DNA of 64,000 nt from contig JAFZWQ010000032.1 of NCBI GenBank assembly GCA_017617235.1, positions 78,901-142,900 on the forward strand, read 5' to 3'. This stretch comes from Bacteroidaceae bacterium (GTDB lineage Bacteria > Bacteroidota > Bacteroidia > Bacteroidales > Bacteroidaceae). Shown here piece by piece: positions 7,333 to 16,791 of this stretch. The notes beneath the pieces are model-generated. The model searched no databases, had not been told where the DNA came from, and saw nothing but the letters and a program-made list of their open reading frames with translations. The position numbers and the translations under genes were made by a program. Numbering within the stretch: position 1 is the stretch's first letter; every line of letters begins with the position of its first letter.

Positions 7333-10323
7333 TTAGCGGCAAATGATACCTTCTTTCTTCATACCGTCGACCTTAATTGTCAGGGGCTGCGGGAAACGCA
7401 CATGCCGAACATGGTCTGTTTCGTGGATAGCAGGCATCTGGTTTAGGACATCCTGACGATAAATACCATCTTGAAGGAAGTCGTTAACGGTGAAATATCC
7501 CACACCGAACGAGGTAAGATTCTGGAAGAAATGCGTACCCTGACTAGGATCGACACGATAGTTCTGCAGGCCGGCCTCAACGATAACCTTAGCAGCCGAA
7601 ATGGCAGGCCACTTAACAGGAACACCCAACCAGGAATCGCTTGATCCCCAACGGCCAGGTCCTACAAGAACGTAGTTGCGACCTTCGTCGAGGAATGTGC
7701 GGTTGATACGTTCTATCTCCTCGGCAATGGCGGGATTGCTGCCTGCCGAATAGGTCGTTTCGCCTGTTTCCAGATTCTGGGTTTTAACGTACACAATATC
7801 CTGGATATCTGTATGTATGCCGTGTCCAATGGCATTGTGCGAACGAATAAGAGCCTCTTCATCGGGAATCTCACGAATGTCCTCGTCGAGCTGCATCTTA
7901 TTATCTACCATTGGACGAATCTGCAACAGGTAGAATTCGCCCGTACGATCGGGATTCAGATTCACAGCCAACTCTATTTCTACGGCACGACGCATTTCCT
8001 GCTGACCGTACTTCATGGACAGGCTGAGTAATTCTGGTAACGGAAACACCCCATGCTGCAAAACACCACAAAAGGTGATAACCTTACGTCCGCCTTCGTA
8101 GATTCCGTCGCGTAGTACCTGATCATAGGGATCGAAAGTGGAAGCCAATCCTGCCAACGCACCGTCCTTATCAGCTTCACGCACGTTTAATTTCAAAAGG
8201 TTAAAACTGTCGTCCACACTAATTTCCGATGACATATTCTTCAGGTCTAGGGCATAGAAACGAGTCTGGGTCTCGCGCAGAGCCATATCCAATTCGCTGG
8301 TCTGCAATACTTTATCAGGATGGGCGGGGCAGACGCGGAGATTCAGTCCTCCGTCTACAATATACTTTCCCAAACCCAGCGCCAGGTTAACAACGCCTTC
8401 CTCAGCTTTCTCATCGCCAATGGGATAATAATTGACGGAACGAGCCACACCCGAAATGTGCGGATAGAAGCGGTCGCCATATTGTGTACCTACCACCTCC
8501 TGTAAGATAACAGCCATTTTCTCCTGGTCGATGACATTTGAAGTGGCAGTCATATAATCTTTTGAAGCTCTATAAAAGACGGATGCATAAACACCCTTGA
8601 TGGCACCCACAAGCATCTGCAGACGAGATTTGCGATCCTCGCTATAAGGAATCATGTAGGTACTATATATGCCCGCAAAGGGTTGATAGTGACTATCTTC
8701 GAGCAGCGAGGAAGAACGAATGGCAATGGGTTGCTGTACTACATCCAGTAGAGCCAGCAGGTCTTCCTTCAGACGGTCGGGCAACTTAGCTGCCAGGAAA
8801 TGCCTAAGTACTTCTTCGTCGCTCACATCACTCAAGGCGATGGGATAGAGCTCGTTACGCTCCATAAACTCATCAAAGACATCGGTACAGAGTACTACTG
8901 TCTTGGGAATCATCACTCGAGCCCCAGGGAATTGGTTCAGGTCGGGGTGTCGCTTAATGATGTGGTCGATAAAGGCGATACCACGCCCTTTGCCACCCAG
9001 CGAACCGTCACCGATGCGGGCAAAGTTAGAATAACGGTCGAAACGGTCGCGATGGAACACAGCCACCACACCCTGATTCTTCATCTTACGGTACTTCACA
9101 ATAGCATCGAAGATGATTTGGCGATGAGCATCGAGGTCGGGATTCGAATCCCATTTAATGCGTTTTAGAAAGTCGGCAATGGGAAACAAGGCACGCGAAC
9201 CAAGCCAACGCGACACATTGTTGTGCGACACGTGGTAGAGTAGCGAATCGGCTGGCACAGTAAAGATATTGTCCTGCAAGTCTTTCAGGTTACGCACCCT
9301 CACAACCTCCTTCATGGTCCTTGGGTCGCGGAAGATAAAGTCACCAAAACCAAAGTAATGATAAACAAGATGCTGGAGGTCTACATTCAACTTCTTGGAA
9401 TTCTTGTCGAGGAACGAAGCACCATAGTTACGGGCTTCCTTGGCAATATCGGGTTCCGACGATTCCATGATGAAAGGCAGGAATTCATCTTCGCCACGAA
9501 CGGCAGCCAGCAAATCGAGTCCGGCCCGTTCGTCTTTCACACCACAACGGGGGAAACGGCAGTCGCTGATAATTCCCAGCACATTATCCTTATGGTCCTC
9601 ATAAAGTTTCCAAGCCTCTTCATAAGTACGAGCCAGCACAATCTTTGGACGGCCTCGCATACGTAGAGTCTCCAGTTGCGAGTTTAATGCTTCTGTGGCA
9701 AACTCGAGGCTCTGCTGCAGCACAAACTTATATAGGTTGGGAAGAATAGAAGAATAGAAACGGATATTGTCCTCGACCAGCATAATCATCTGTACACCTG
9801 CTTCGGTATCGTGACGTAAGTTCATCTTATCCTCCATCAGTTTAATGATAGAGAGCAACAATTCCGTATTTCCCAGCCAGCAGAAAACATATTCAAAGAT
9901 GGAAAGGTCCTCGTGTTCCATGCGTTTGGTAATACCGTGCGAGAATGGTGTTAGCACCACAATGGGAACCTTCGAGTTCTTCTCCTTAATATTTCGGGCA
10001 ATACCGAACACATCGTTATTGTCCGTACCGGGCATACAGATTACCAGCTCGAAGCTAGTACGCTTCAACTCACGTTCTGCTTCCTCCTGTGAAGCTACCT
10101 GCACGAAGCGAGGGGGATAACGCAGGCCCAACTTGGCATACTCGTCAAAAATCTTCTCATCAACACGTCCGTCATCCTCCAACATAAAGGCATCGTAGGG
10201 ATTAGCAATAAGCAAGACATTAAAGATGCGACGCCGCATCAGATTAATGAACTGCGTATCCCGCAACTCCAGAGGGGCTTCCTCTGTAACCTTATTCATC
10301 TGTTTTGTTTCCATATTTTCCAT
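7333..10323 (-). CDS. PEP/pyruvate-binding (PPDK N-domain) protein with two receiver-like N-terminal domains
   Basis: 996 residues from ATG 10323, which lies 7 bases after the stop of the upstream transporter; a TTG six bases earlier is a less likely start. About residues 20-150 and 165-330 look like two response-regulator-type alpha/beta domains (NVLLIANPYDAFMLEDDGRV; MIMLVEDNIRFYSS with SDCRFPRCG). From about 430 the ATP-grasp PEP/pyruvate-binding domain follows, with GSLGGKGRGIAFID, IRSSSLLEDSHYQPFAGIYS and LQIRPM. The His-swivel and PEP-utilising domains of PEP synthase or pyruvate phosphate dikinase are not apparent, so it may phosphorylate something else or sense metabolites. Last gene of the operon starting at proS; the function is unproven. 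Confidence 0.8.
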   Translation of the reverse strand: MENMETKQMNKVTEEAPLELRDTQFINLMRRRIFNVLLIANPYDAFMLEDDGRVDEKIFDEYAKLGLRYPPRFVQVASQEEAERELKRTSFELVICMPGTDNNDVFGIARNIKEKNSKVPIVVLTPFSHGITKRMEHEDLSIFEYVFCWLGNTELLLSIIKLMEDKMNLRHDTEAGVQMIMLVEDNIRFYSSILPNLYKFVLQQSLEFATEALNSQLETLRMRGRPKIVLARTYEEAWKLYEDHKDNVLGIISDCRFPRCGVKDERAGLDLLAAVRGEDEFLPFIMESSEPDIAKEARNYGASFLDKNSKKLNVDLQHLVYHYFGFGDFIFRDPRTMKEVVRVRNLKDLQDNIFTVPADSLLYHVSHNNVSRWLGSRALFPIADFLKRIKWDSNPDLDAHRQIIFDAIVKYRKMKNQGVVAVFHRDRFDRYSNFARIGDGSLGGKGRGIAFIDHIIKRHPDLNQFPGARVMIPKTVVLCTDVFDEFMERNELYPIALSDVSDEEVLRHFLAAKLPDRLKEDLLALLDVVQQPIAIRSSSLLEDSHYQPFAGIYSTYMIPYSEDRKSRLQMLVGAIKGVYASVFYRASKDYMTATSNVIDQEKMAVILQEVVGTQYGDRFYPHISGVARSVNYYPIGDEKAEEGVVNLALGLGKYIVDGGLNLRVCPAHPDKVLQTSELDMALRETQTRFYALDLKNMSSEISVDDSFNLLKLNVREADKDGALAGLASTFDPYDQVLRDGIYEGGRKVITFCGVLQHGVFPLPELLSLSMKYGQQEMRRAVEIELAVNLNPDRTGEFYLLQIRPMVDNKMQLDEDIREIPDEEALIRSHNAIGHGIHTDIQDIVYVKTQNLETGETTYSAGSNPAIAEEIERINRTFLDEGRNYVLVGPGRWGSSDSWLGVPVKWPAISAAKVIVEAGLQNYRVDPSQGTHFFQNLTSFGVGYFTVNDFLQDGIYRQDVLNQMPAIHETDHVRHVRFPQPLTIKVDGMKKEGIICR

Positions 10324-10329
10324 TCCCAA

Positions 10330-11583
10330 TTAAGCCATTGTTTCCTGTTTTGATGGTAAATCGCGACGCACGAGTCCCGACACTACGAAAGTTACTATTG
10401 TGCACAAGCACACGTAGACGAAGAAATGGCGAAATCCCATACTGTCCGCCAACCAACCAGCCGCCATTCCCGGCAGCATCATCCCTAATGCTTGAAAAGC
10501 TGTGCAGAGGGCAAAGACCGACGTCGACTTCTCGCCTCGAGCAAAGTACACGAGAAACAGCATATAAGCCGTAAAACCAAAACCGTAACCCAGTTGTTCG
10601 ATAAAAACACAAGCATTGATAATCCACAGGCTATCAGGCTGCACATAAGCTAGATAAATGTAAACCACATCGGGCAACGAGATAGCCACAACCATAGGCC
10701 ACAGCCAACGACGCAACCCATGTTTCGACACCAGCCATCCACCCACGATGCCTCCTGCCAACAGTCCTATAACGCCAAGCGTACCATAAGCGAAGCCCAC
10801 TGTAGCCGTTCCAAGTTCCAGTCCGCCCTCCTCAGCCGCACGCAACATGAAAGGTTGTGCCATCTTGGCCAACTGAGCCTCGGGCAAACGGAACAAGAAC
10901 ATAAACAATATTGCTGCCCACAAATGCGGTTTTGCTGCAAAAGCCCTAATTGTCTCCACAAAAGGTCGAACAAGCGAGAACTGCTCACTTTTGGTTCTTA
11001 TTGTTTCACTTTTCGGCAATGCGACAGCATGCCAGCCGGCTAGTCCAACCATAATGGCACACATCAGCAACATAGTGATACTCCAGGCCAAAGGCACGGA
11101 ATAACGTTTCTCGAGCCAGCCTGCCACCATCACCAGGACACCCTGACAAAAAATGCTGCTAATGCGATAGAACGTACTGCGAATGCCTACATATAGTGCC
11201 TGATCCTCCTGCGAGAGAGACAAAATATAGAATCCGTCGGCAGCAATATCGTGAGTAGCACTACTGAATGCCATCAACCAGAAGAAGGCCAACGTAAGGC
11301 GCAACCACATGGCGGTGGGTAACGTCAGCGCAACTCCCGCTAACGAGCCGCCTACGAGTACCTGCATCGTCAGAATCCACCAACGTTTGGTTCGCCATTG
11401 ATCGACCAAAGGACTCCATACAGGTTTTATCACCCAAGGCAGATAGAGCCAGCTAGTGTAGAAGGCCAACTCCGTGTTCGACAACCCCAGGTTTGTGTAC
11501 ATGATTACACTTAAGGTCATTACCGCCATGTAGGGCAAGGCTTCGGCGAAATAAAGAGTGGGAATCCAAGCGTAGGGCTTCAT
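10330..11583 (-). CDS. MFS transporter, AmpG-like
   Basis: 417 residues with about 12 predicted membrane segments. The N-terminus (IPTLYFAEALPYMAV, LYLPWVIKPVWSPLVDQW) is typical of the AmpG-like major facilitator group, whose known members import anhydromuropeptides from the periplasm for cell-wall recycling. The substrate cannot be told from sequence. It is followed after a few bases by the PEP/pyruvate-binding gene and preceded, 12 bases away, by a related transporter. The boundary between the two transporters is made of 7-bp repeats (11585-11605). Confidence 0.8.
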   Translation of the reverse strand: MKPYAWIPTLYFAEALPYMAVMTLSVIMYTNLGLSNTELAFYTSWLYLPWVIKPVWSPLVDQWRTKRWWILTMQVLVGGSLAGVALTLPTAMWLRLTLAFFWLMAFSSATHDIAADGFYILSLSQEDQALYVGIRSTFYRISSIFCQGVLVMVAGWLEKRYSVPLAWSITMLLMCAIMVGLAGWHAVALPKSETIRTKSEQFSLVRPFVETIRAFAAKPHLWAAILFMFLFRLPEAQLAKMAQPFMLRAAEEGGLELGTATVGFAYGTLGVIGLLAGGIVGGWLVSKHGLRRWLWPMVVAISLPDVVYIYLAYVQPDSLWIINACVFIEQLGYGFGFTAYMLFLVYFARGEKSTSVFALCTAFQALGMMLPGMAAGWLADSMGFRHFFVYVCLCTIVTFVVSGLVRRDLPSKQETMA

Positions 11584-11584
11584 A

Positions 11585-11605
11585 TGGGTTAGGGTTTATG
11601 GGTTA
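11585..11605. repeat. Heptanucleotide repeat between the two MFS genes
   Basis: Units TGGGTTA, GGGTTTA, TGGGTTA in register. The array covers the stop codon region of the upstream MFS gene and ends at the next gene's ATG. Confidence 0.6.
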
Positions 11606-12849
11606 AGAATTGTTTTTTTGTTTAAGTAGAGATATAGCCATGCAATGGGAGCTGTGAGCACATCAACGAGGAAAAACAGGCGGAAGCCCAACAGCGTAAC
11701 CATCCATCCGCTCAGCGCCAAGGCTGGCAACATAACGGTAGCCACCAATGGAATATAGAGGAAGTTGATGGTGTTGCGATAACGCTCGCCACTGATATAA
11801 CGAACGAAATACTTCACGGCATTCAGTCCAAAGCCAAAGAAGAACTGGGCCTGAAACGTAGCTATGGAAAGAATCATCAGGGAGGTGGGCGGTTCGAACG
11901 ACATTACCAGGTAAACGATGGGAGACAGCCCCAAAGGTACGGCAAACCACCAGAACGTCTGTTTCCATGGAAGGCGTTTTCCCAGCAGCAATCCGATGCT
12001 GAAAGCAATCACCCCGACTGTGCCCTGTGCAAAGCCTATCTCCTGCATGGTGCAACCTAACCCGCCTTCGGCTTTGGGTAGATACAAGAAAAGTACACGG
12101 CTGTAGAACATCAGGCTCTGAGGCAAAAGCAATAGGGTCAATCCCAACACATAACGCAGCCAATGTTCCTTTTGGCGAATGCGCTCTATCACTTGCATCT
12201 CGTCCTTCACGGCCTCTATGGCACCGCCCCTGAGTCGCGGGTCTGCCACATTGGTACGACGCAGGGCAAACAGATGGTACAGAGCAAAGACAAGCACCAC
12301 GCCTGCCATCAGATAACACCCCTCGTTCCACGAACGAGGAATACGCCGATAGATAACCTGCAGGGCTCCAACGAACATTATCAACGCACCATAGGTAAGT
12401 ACCACAGCCGACTGCGAGGCTATGATTTTAGGAGTATTGTACACCTGCTGCCAATGAGGGCGAAGCATTCGTTCGTAATACATCCGTGCCGCCAGTTCGT
12501 GCCATGCAGAAAGCATCGACAAGACGAACAAACCCATGAAAATCCAAAAATGCTGTCGTGTATAGCGAAGGAAGGCAAAGGCCATTGCCATCATTGCTGC
12601 CACGATGGCCAACTCGATCCATTGCAACTGTCGACGGAAACGTCCGAAGGAACGCACCTGTCTGCGCAGAAATGACTTCAGCACCCAAGGCAGAAAGAGT
12701 AGGCCGCAATAACAGGTAGCCATTGTAGGCGAAGTATCGTATTGCAGGAACATCAACACAGCGACATAGGTAACAATGCTCGCAGGAATCTCTTCTGCTG
12801 CAAACAATGTTCCTATCCACAAGCGGGTGTTCTTTTGTCCTTCTCTCAT
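11596..12849 (-). CDS. MFS transporter, second AmpG-like paralog
   Basis: 417 residues, the same length and topology as the next gene downstream but clearly diverged (FAAEEIPASIVTYVAVLMF, LLFLPWVLKSFLRR in place of the matching AmpG-like motifs). About 12 membrane segments with a basic central loop (residues about 205-235). The pair may form two specificities or a heteromer; neither can be decided here. It starts 47 bases after nhaC and is presumably co-transcribed. Confidence 0.75.
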   Translation of the reverse strand: MREGQKNTRLWIGTLFAAEEIPASIVTYVAVLMFLQYDTSPTMATCYCGLLFLPWVLKSFLRRQVRSFGRFRRQLQWIELAIVAAMMAMAFAFLRYTRQHFWIFMGLFVLSMLSAWHELAARMYYERMLRPHWQQVYNTPKIIASQSAVVLTYGALIMFVGALQVIYRRIPRSWNEGCYLMAGVVLVFALYHLFALRRTNVADPRLRGGAIEAVKDEMQVIERIRQKEHWLRYVLGLTLLLLPQSLMFYSRVLFLYLPKAEGGLGCTMQEIGFAQGTVGVIAFSIGLLLGKRLPWKQTFWWFAVPLGLSPIVYLVMSFEPPTSLMILSIATFQAQFFFGFGLNAVKYFVRYISGERYRNTINFLYIPLVATVMLPALALSGWMVTLLGFRLFFLVDVLTAPIAWLYLYLNKKTILNP

Positions 12850-12896
12850 TGGGTTCTAATGTCCTCTGTTCTTTATTACTAACAACTACTTCCAGT

Positions 12897-14372
12897 TCAC
12901 ACGTCAACTCGTTCCATTTCACACGTGTCCTCATCCGAGTTCACGCATCTCCGTTTCTTTATCTTCCAGCCTGCGGCCGCAACCAGTATGCTCATGATGG
13001 GACTAAGGAGATTAAAGAAGCAATAGGGCAGATAGGTAAAGGTGGGGACACCAAGCACGGTGGATTGCGTCATACCGCAAGTATTCCAGGGAATCAGCAC
13101 ACTGGTAACAGTAGCTGCATCCTCTGTGGTACGGCTAAGCAAACGCGACTCATAGCCCTCCTTTTGAAATACCTCTTTATATATGTCGGCCGTAAGTACA
13201 ATGGATATAAACTGATCGCCCGTAGTTAGGTTCAGGAAGATGCCTGTGCCTACAGTTGACGACACCAAACTAACTCTGTTGCGGACAAAACGAAGAATCG
13301 TTCCCGTGATGCTGTCAATCATACGGCTGGCCACCATTGCTGCGCCAAAACACATGGCACAAAGGATAAGCCATACGGTGTTCAGCATACCCGCCATACC
13401 ACTGGTGGAGATGAGTTCGTTGAGTGAACTGCTACCCGTATCCACCGCCGTAGAGCCATAATAGGTAATGGCAAGCCCACGAACGAGCGTAGATGCAGAT
13501 GAAACCTCATCTCCAGCAACTTGGCAAAGGATGTGGGGCTGCAAAACAAGAGCCACGACACCCGCCATCAACGATGACAGGAACAGCACGATGAGTGACG
13601 GCACACGACGGGCGATGAGAATGCCCGTTAACAAAGGAACCAAAAGTGTCCATAGGGAAATATGGAACGTGTCAGCCAAACCCGTAGTGTATTCTGCTAC
13701 CTGCAAAACCACATCCCCTCTGCGTCCCAAACCTGCAAACAGGAAAATGAGGATGGTGATGAGGAAAGTGGGAATCGTGGTATACATCATGTAACGGATG
13801 TGTACAAAAAGGTCGGTTCCCGTAACCGAAGAAGCCAAGATAGTTGTATCGCTGAGGGGCGACATCTTATCGCCAAAATAAGCTCCAGAGATGATTGCAC
13901 CCGCCGTCCATGCTTCGGAAACGCCCAAAGCATGACCAATTCCCAGGAGGGCGACACCGATAGTAGCAACCGTGGTCCACGAACTGCCCGAAAGCAGGGA
14001 AACCAACGCACAAATCAGGCACGAGGAAACCAGAAAGAACTGTGGCGACATGATTTGCACCCCATAATAAATCAGGGTAGGTACAATGCCGCTAATAATC
14101 CACGAGCCAGCCAGCATGCCCACACAAAGCAGAATGAGCAACGTGATGCTGACCTCACCCAACGTGGTCTTTATCTGTCGTTCGAAAACACTCCAAGGAA
14201 CCCGATAAACCGCCATAGACAGGCAGACACATACCGCCATTCCCATCAACAGGGCTATCTGGCTGCCGCCACTGAGCGAATCGCTACCGAAAAGTGAAAT
14301 AACCAGTGCAAGGAATCCTATCAACACCGCTACCGGTATGATGGACACCAGAGGATGGGGAATACGATTCAT
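12897..14372 (-). CDS. nhaC: Na+/H+ antiporter, NhaC family
   Basis: 491 residues with about 12 membrane segments. Family hallmarks include SGSSWTTVATIGVALLGIG, GAIISGAYFGDKMSPLSDTT and the late LTTGDQFISIVL. NhaC proteins exchange cytoplasmic sodium for protons, and some relatives carry malate/lactate. The start MNRIPHPLVS lies 24 bases after the proS stop on the same strand, so it should share the proS transcript. The C-terminal tail is short and charged. Confidence 0.88.
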   Translation of the reverse strand: MNRIPHPLVSIIPVAVLIGFLALVISLFGSDSLSGGSQIALLMGMAVCVCLSMAVYRVPWSVFERQIKTTLGEVSITLLILLCVGMLAGSWIISGIVPTLIYYGVQIMSPQFFLVSSCLICALVSLLSGSSWTTVATIGVALLGIGHALGVSEAWTAGAIISGAYFGDKMSPLSDTTILASSVTGTDLFVHIRYMMYTTIPTFLITILIFLFAGLGRRGDVVLQVAEYTTGLADTFHISLWTLLVPLLTGILIARRVPSLIVLFLSSLMAGVVALVLQPHILCQVAGDEVSSASTLVRGLAITYYGSTAVDTGSSSLNELISTSGMAGMLNTVWLILCAMCFGAAMVASRMIDSITGTILRFVRNRVSLVSSTVGTGIFLNLTTGDQFISIVLTADIYKEVFQKEGYESRLLSRTTEDAATVTSVLIPWNTCGMTQSTVLGVPTFTYLPYCFFNLLSPIMSILVAAAGWKIKKRRCVNSDEDTCEMERVDV

Positions 14373-14396
14373 TGCACGTGGAAATAGGTTCCCTGT

Positions 14397-15878
14397 TTAA
14401 TAGGAACGGGCAATAAGCACACGAGCCACAGCAGGCTTTCCGCTTACCATATCGACACCAGGAGTCTGCTCGAAGCCGAAGGGCACACAGCGAATGGTGG
14501 CCTGGGTGTCTTCCTTAATCTTCGCCTCAGTATCAGCTGTACCGTCCCAATGACACAAGAAGAATCCGCCGTCCTTGACACGAACTTTGAACTCATCGTA
14601 ATTGTCACACTCGTAGATATGAGCATCGCGATAGGTCTTGGCCTTCTGGAAAATGTTCTGCTGTATGTCGTCGAGCAGTATGCGAACATATTCGGCTATG
14701 CCTTCCAATGGACGAGTTTCCTTCTCCAATGTGTCGCGACGCATCACTTCTACTGTACCGTTCTCCAAGTCGCGGGCACCCAGCACAAGGCGTACAGGAA
14801 CCCCCTTCAACTCGTAATCGGCAAACTTGAAGCCGGGACGACGATTATCGGCATTGTCATACTTAACGCTGATGCCCATCTGTCTGAGTTGTTCAATGAT
14901 GGGAGCCACAGCAGCATCAACAGCTGCCACTTGTTCGGGCTTGCCACCAATGGGAATGATGACCACCTGCGTAGGAGCCAAACGGGGAGGAAGTACGAGA
15001 CCATTATCGTCGCTATGAGTCATAATCAAGGCACCCATCAGACGGGTTGACACGCCCCAAGAGGTAGCCCAGGCATATTCCGCCTGATTCTCCTTGTTCA
15101 GGAACTGCACATCGAAAGCACGACCGAAGTTCTGTCCCAAGAAGTGACTAGTACCACTCTGCAGCGCCTTACCATCCTGCATCATAGCTTCAATGGTATA
15201 GGTGTCGAGGGCACCAGCAAAACGTTCTGTCTCACTCTTTACGCCCTGAACCACAGGAACAGCCATCACCTGCTCGGCAAAGTCGGCATACACCTTCAGC
15301 ATCATCCTTGCACGCTCCTCTGCTTCCTCACGTGTTGCATGGGCCGTATGACCCTCCTGCCACAAGAACTCGCTGGTGCGCAGGAACAAACGGGTACGCA
15401 TCTCCCAACGCATCACATTACACCACTGATTTACCACCAGAGGCAGGTCGCGATACGAGTGTATCCAATTCTTGAATGTATTCCAGATAATCGTCTCCGA
15501 GGTGGGACGTATGATGAGTTCCTCTTCCAACTTGGCAGCAGGGTCCACCACCACTCCGTCGTGTGTCTCATTCGTCTTCAGACGATAGTGGGTGACCACA
15601 GCACACTCCTTGGCAAAACCCTCAACATGCTCGGCCTCACGACTAAGGAATGATTTGGGGATGAGCAGAGGGAAATAAGCATTCTGTACACCAGTTTCCT
15701 TGAAACGGTCGTCCAGCAAACGCTGCATCTTTTCCCATATGGCATAGCCATAGGGTTTGATAACCATACAGCCACGTACATCACTCTGTTCTGCCAAATC
15801 GGCTTTTACCACCAATTCATTATACCATTTCGAATAATCCTCACTTCTTTTGGTGAGGAAGTCCAGTTCTTTTGCCAT
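14397..15878 (-). CDS. proS: Proline--tRNA ligase
   Basis: 493 residues, the shorter archaeal/eukaryote-like form without the bacterial editing insertion. Class II synthetase motif 2 is seen as [20 protein letters not shown], with the preceding proline-site [14 protein letters not shown]. The anticodon-binding domain begins near [13 protein letters not shown] and the C-terminal domain follows, ending in the conserved Tyr (ARVLIARSY). It charges tRNA-Pro in the cytoplasm. First gene of a five-gene minus-strand run; its promoter at 15909-15939 lies back to back with that of ompA. Confidence 0.97.
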   Translation of the reverse strand: MAKELDFLTKRSEDYSKWYNELVVKADLAEQSDVRGCMVIKPYGYAIWEKMQRLLDDRFKETGVQNAYFPLLIPKSFLSREAEHVEGFAKECAVVTHYRLKTNETHDGVVVDPAAKLEEELIIRPTSETIIWNTFKNWIHSYRDLPLVVNQWCNVMRWEMRTRLFLRTSEFLWQEGHTAHATREEAEERARMMLKVYADFAEQVMAVPVVQGVKSETERFAGALDTYTIEAMMQDGKALQSGTSHFLGQNFGRAFDVQFLNKENQAEYAWATSWGVSTRLMGALIMTHSDDNGLVLPPRLAPTQVVIIPIGGKPEQVAAVDAAVAPIIEQLRQMGISVKYDNADNRRPGFKFADYELKGVPVRLVLGARDLENGTVEVMRRDTLEKETRPLEGIAEYVRILLDDIQQNIFQKAKTYRDAHIYECDNYDEFKVRVKDGGFFLCHWDGTADTEAKIKEDTQATIRCVPFGFEQTPGVDMVSGKPAVARVLIARSY

Positions 15879-15908
15879 ATATTTTGTATAAATTTATTAA
15901 TTTGCGTG

Positions 15909-15939
15909 CAAAGATAGCAAATTATTGTCAATTATCAGT
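15909..15939 (-). promoter_or_regulatory. proS promoter
   Basis: Minus-strand TATCTTTG (15909-15916) with a weak -33 box ACTG (15936-15939) 19 bases upstream. The -33 region overlaps that of the divergent ompA promoter. Confidence 0.6.
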
Positions 15940-15966
15940 TGTCAATTATCAATTAATTGTTAACTT
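15925..15966. repeat. Heptanucleotide repeat in the proS/ompA promoter region
   Basis: In register: TTGTCAA, TTATCAG, TTGTCAA, TTATCAA, TTAATTG, TTAACTT. The units build the whole -33 to -7 spacer of the ompA promoter. Confidence 0.6.
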
Positions 15967-15968
15967 TG
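15938..15968 (+). promoter_or_regulatory. ompA-like gene promoter
   Basis: GTTG (15938-15941), 19 bases, then TAACTTTG (15961-15968). The leader is about 40 bases. Confidence 0.65.
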
Positions 15969-16014
15969 CAAACGTAATGTTACATATTCATTCAATTTAA
16001 AACAAATAACAATT

Positions 16015-16743
16015 ATGAAAAGTTTGAAGATTTGGGCAAGCGTAATGAGCGTAGCTCTTGTTCTTGCAAGTTGTGGTGGTATGTCTAACACCGCTAAGGG
16101 TTCACTGATTGGTACTGCTGCCGGAGGTGCTGCTGGTACGGGCGTAGGTGCTCTGATTGGTCACTTGGTAGGTGGTTCAAGCGGTGCCAAGAAAGGTGCC
16201 ATCATCGGTGCTGCTGCTGGTGCTGCTGTAGGTGTTACCACAGGTGCTCTGATTGGTCACAAGATGGATAAGGCCGCTGCTGCCGCCAAGGCTCTCGAAA
16301 ATGCAAAGGTTGAATCTATTGAGGACTCTAATGGTCTGCCCGGTGTAAAGGTTACTTTTGACAATGGTATTCTGTTCACCGTAGGTAAGTCCGACCTAAA
16401 GGCTGCTGCTAAGACGACTTTGAAGCAGTTCGCTAATGATGTTTTGAACACCAACACCGACATCGACGTTGCTATTTGCGGTTTTGCCAGCAGCGATGGT
16501 TCTGAGGATACCAACCTGAAGATTAGCCAGAACCGTGCAGATGCTGTTAAGAACTATCTGACCGGCACTTGCAAGGTTGCCGGCAAGCAGGTAAAGAGTT
16601 CTACCGGTTATGGTGAGAATCCCGAGTTCCTCGTAAAGAAGGCTGATGGTTCTGAGGACGTTGAGGCCAGCCGTCGTGTAGAGGTTTACCTGTTGGCCAG
16701 CGACGAAATGATTAAGGAAGCCGAGGCTCAGGCTAAGAAGTAA
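16015..16743 (+). CDS. OmpA-family lipoprotein with glycine-zipper segment
   Basis: 242 residues. A lipoprotein signal ends at LVLASCGG, so the mature protein begins at Cys and should be anchored in the outer membrane. Residues about 30-85 are a Gly/Ala-rich zipper with two similar units (GTGVGALIGHLVGG and GVTTGALIGHKMD). Residues about 115-235 are an OmpA C-terminal peptidoglycan-binding domain (ICGFASSDGSEDTNL, ISQNRADAVKNYL, SRRVEVYL). Its job is probably to tie the outer membrane to the cell wall. Codon use is strongly biased, suggesting high expression. It is followed after 48 bases by mtgA. Confidence 0.9.
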   Translation: MKSLKIWASVMSVALVLASCGGMSNTAKGSLIGTAAGGAAGTGVGALIGHLVGGSSGAKKGAIIGAAAGAAVGVTTGALIGHKMDKAAAAAKALENAKVESIEDSNGLPGVKVTFDNGILFTVGKSDLKAAAKTTLKQFANDVLNTNTDIDVAICGFASSDGSEDTNLKISQNRADAVKNYLTGTCKVAGKQVKSSTGYGENPEFLVKKADGSEDVEASRRVEVYLLASDEMIKEAEAQAKK

Positions 16744-16755
16744 TGCCCCATTCTG

Positions 16756-16788
16756 CCTAGGACGTCCTAGGTTCCCTAGGATACCTAG
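16756..16788. repeat. Cluster of CCTAG(G) palindromes
   Basis: CCTAG occurs at 16756, 16766, 16775 and 16784. The first two form a perfect 16-bp palindrome, CCTAGGAC/GTCCTAGG. The cluster fills most of the gap between the OmpA gene and mtgA. Confidence 0.6.
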
Positions 16789-16791
16789 CCT

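Noticed and set aside
10324-10329. TTG start for the PEP/pyruvate-binding gene
   Set aside because: An ATG six bases later lies just as well relative to the upstream stop codon.
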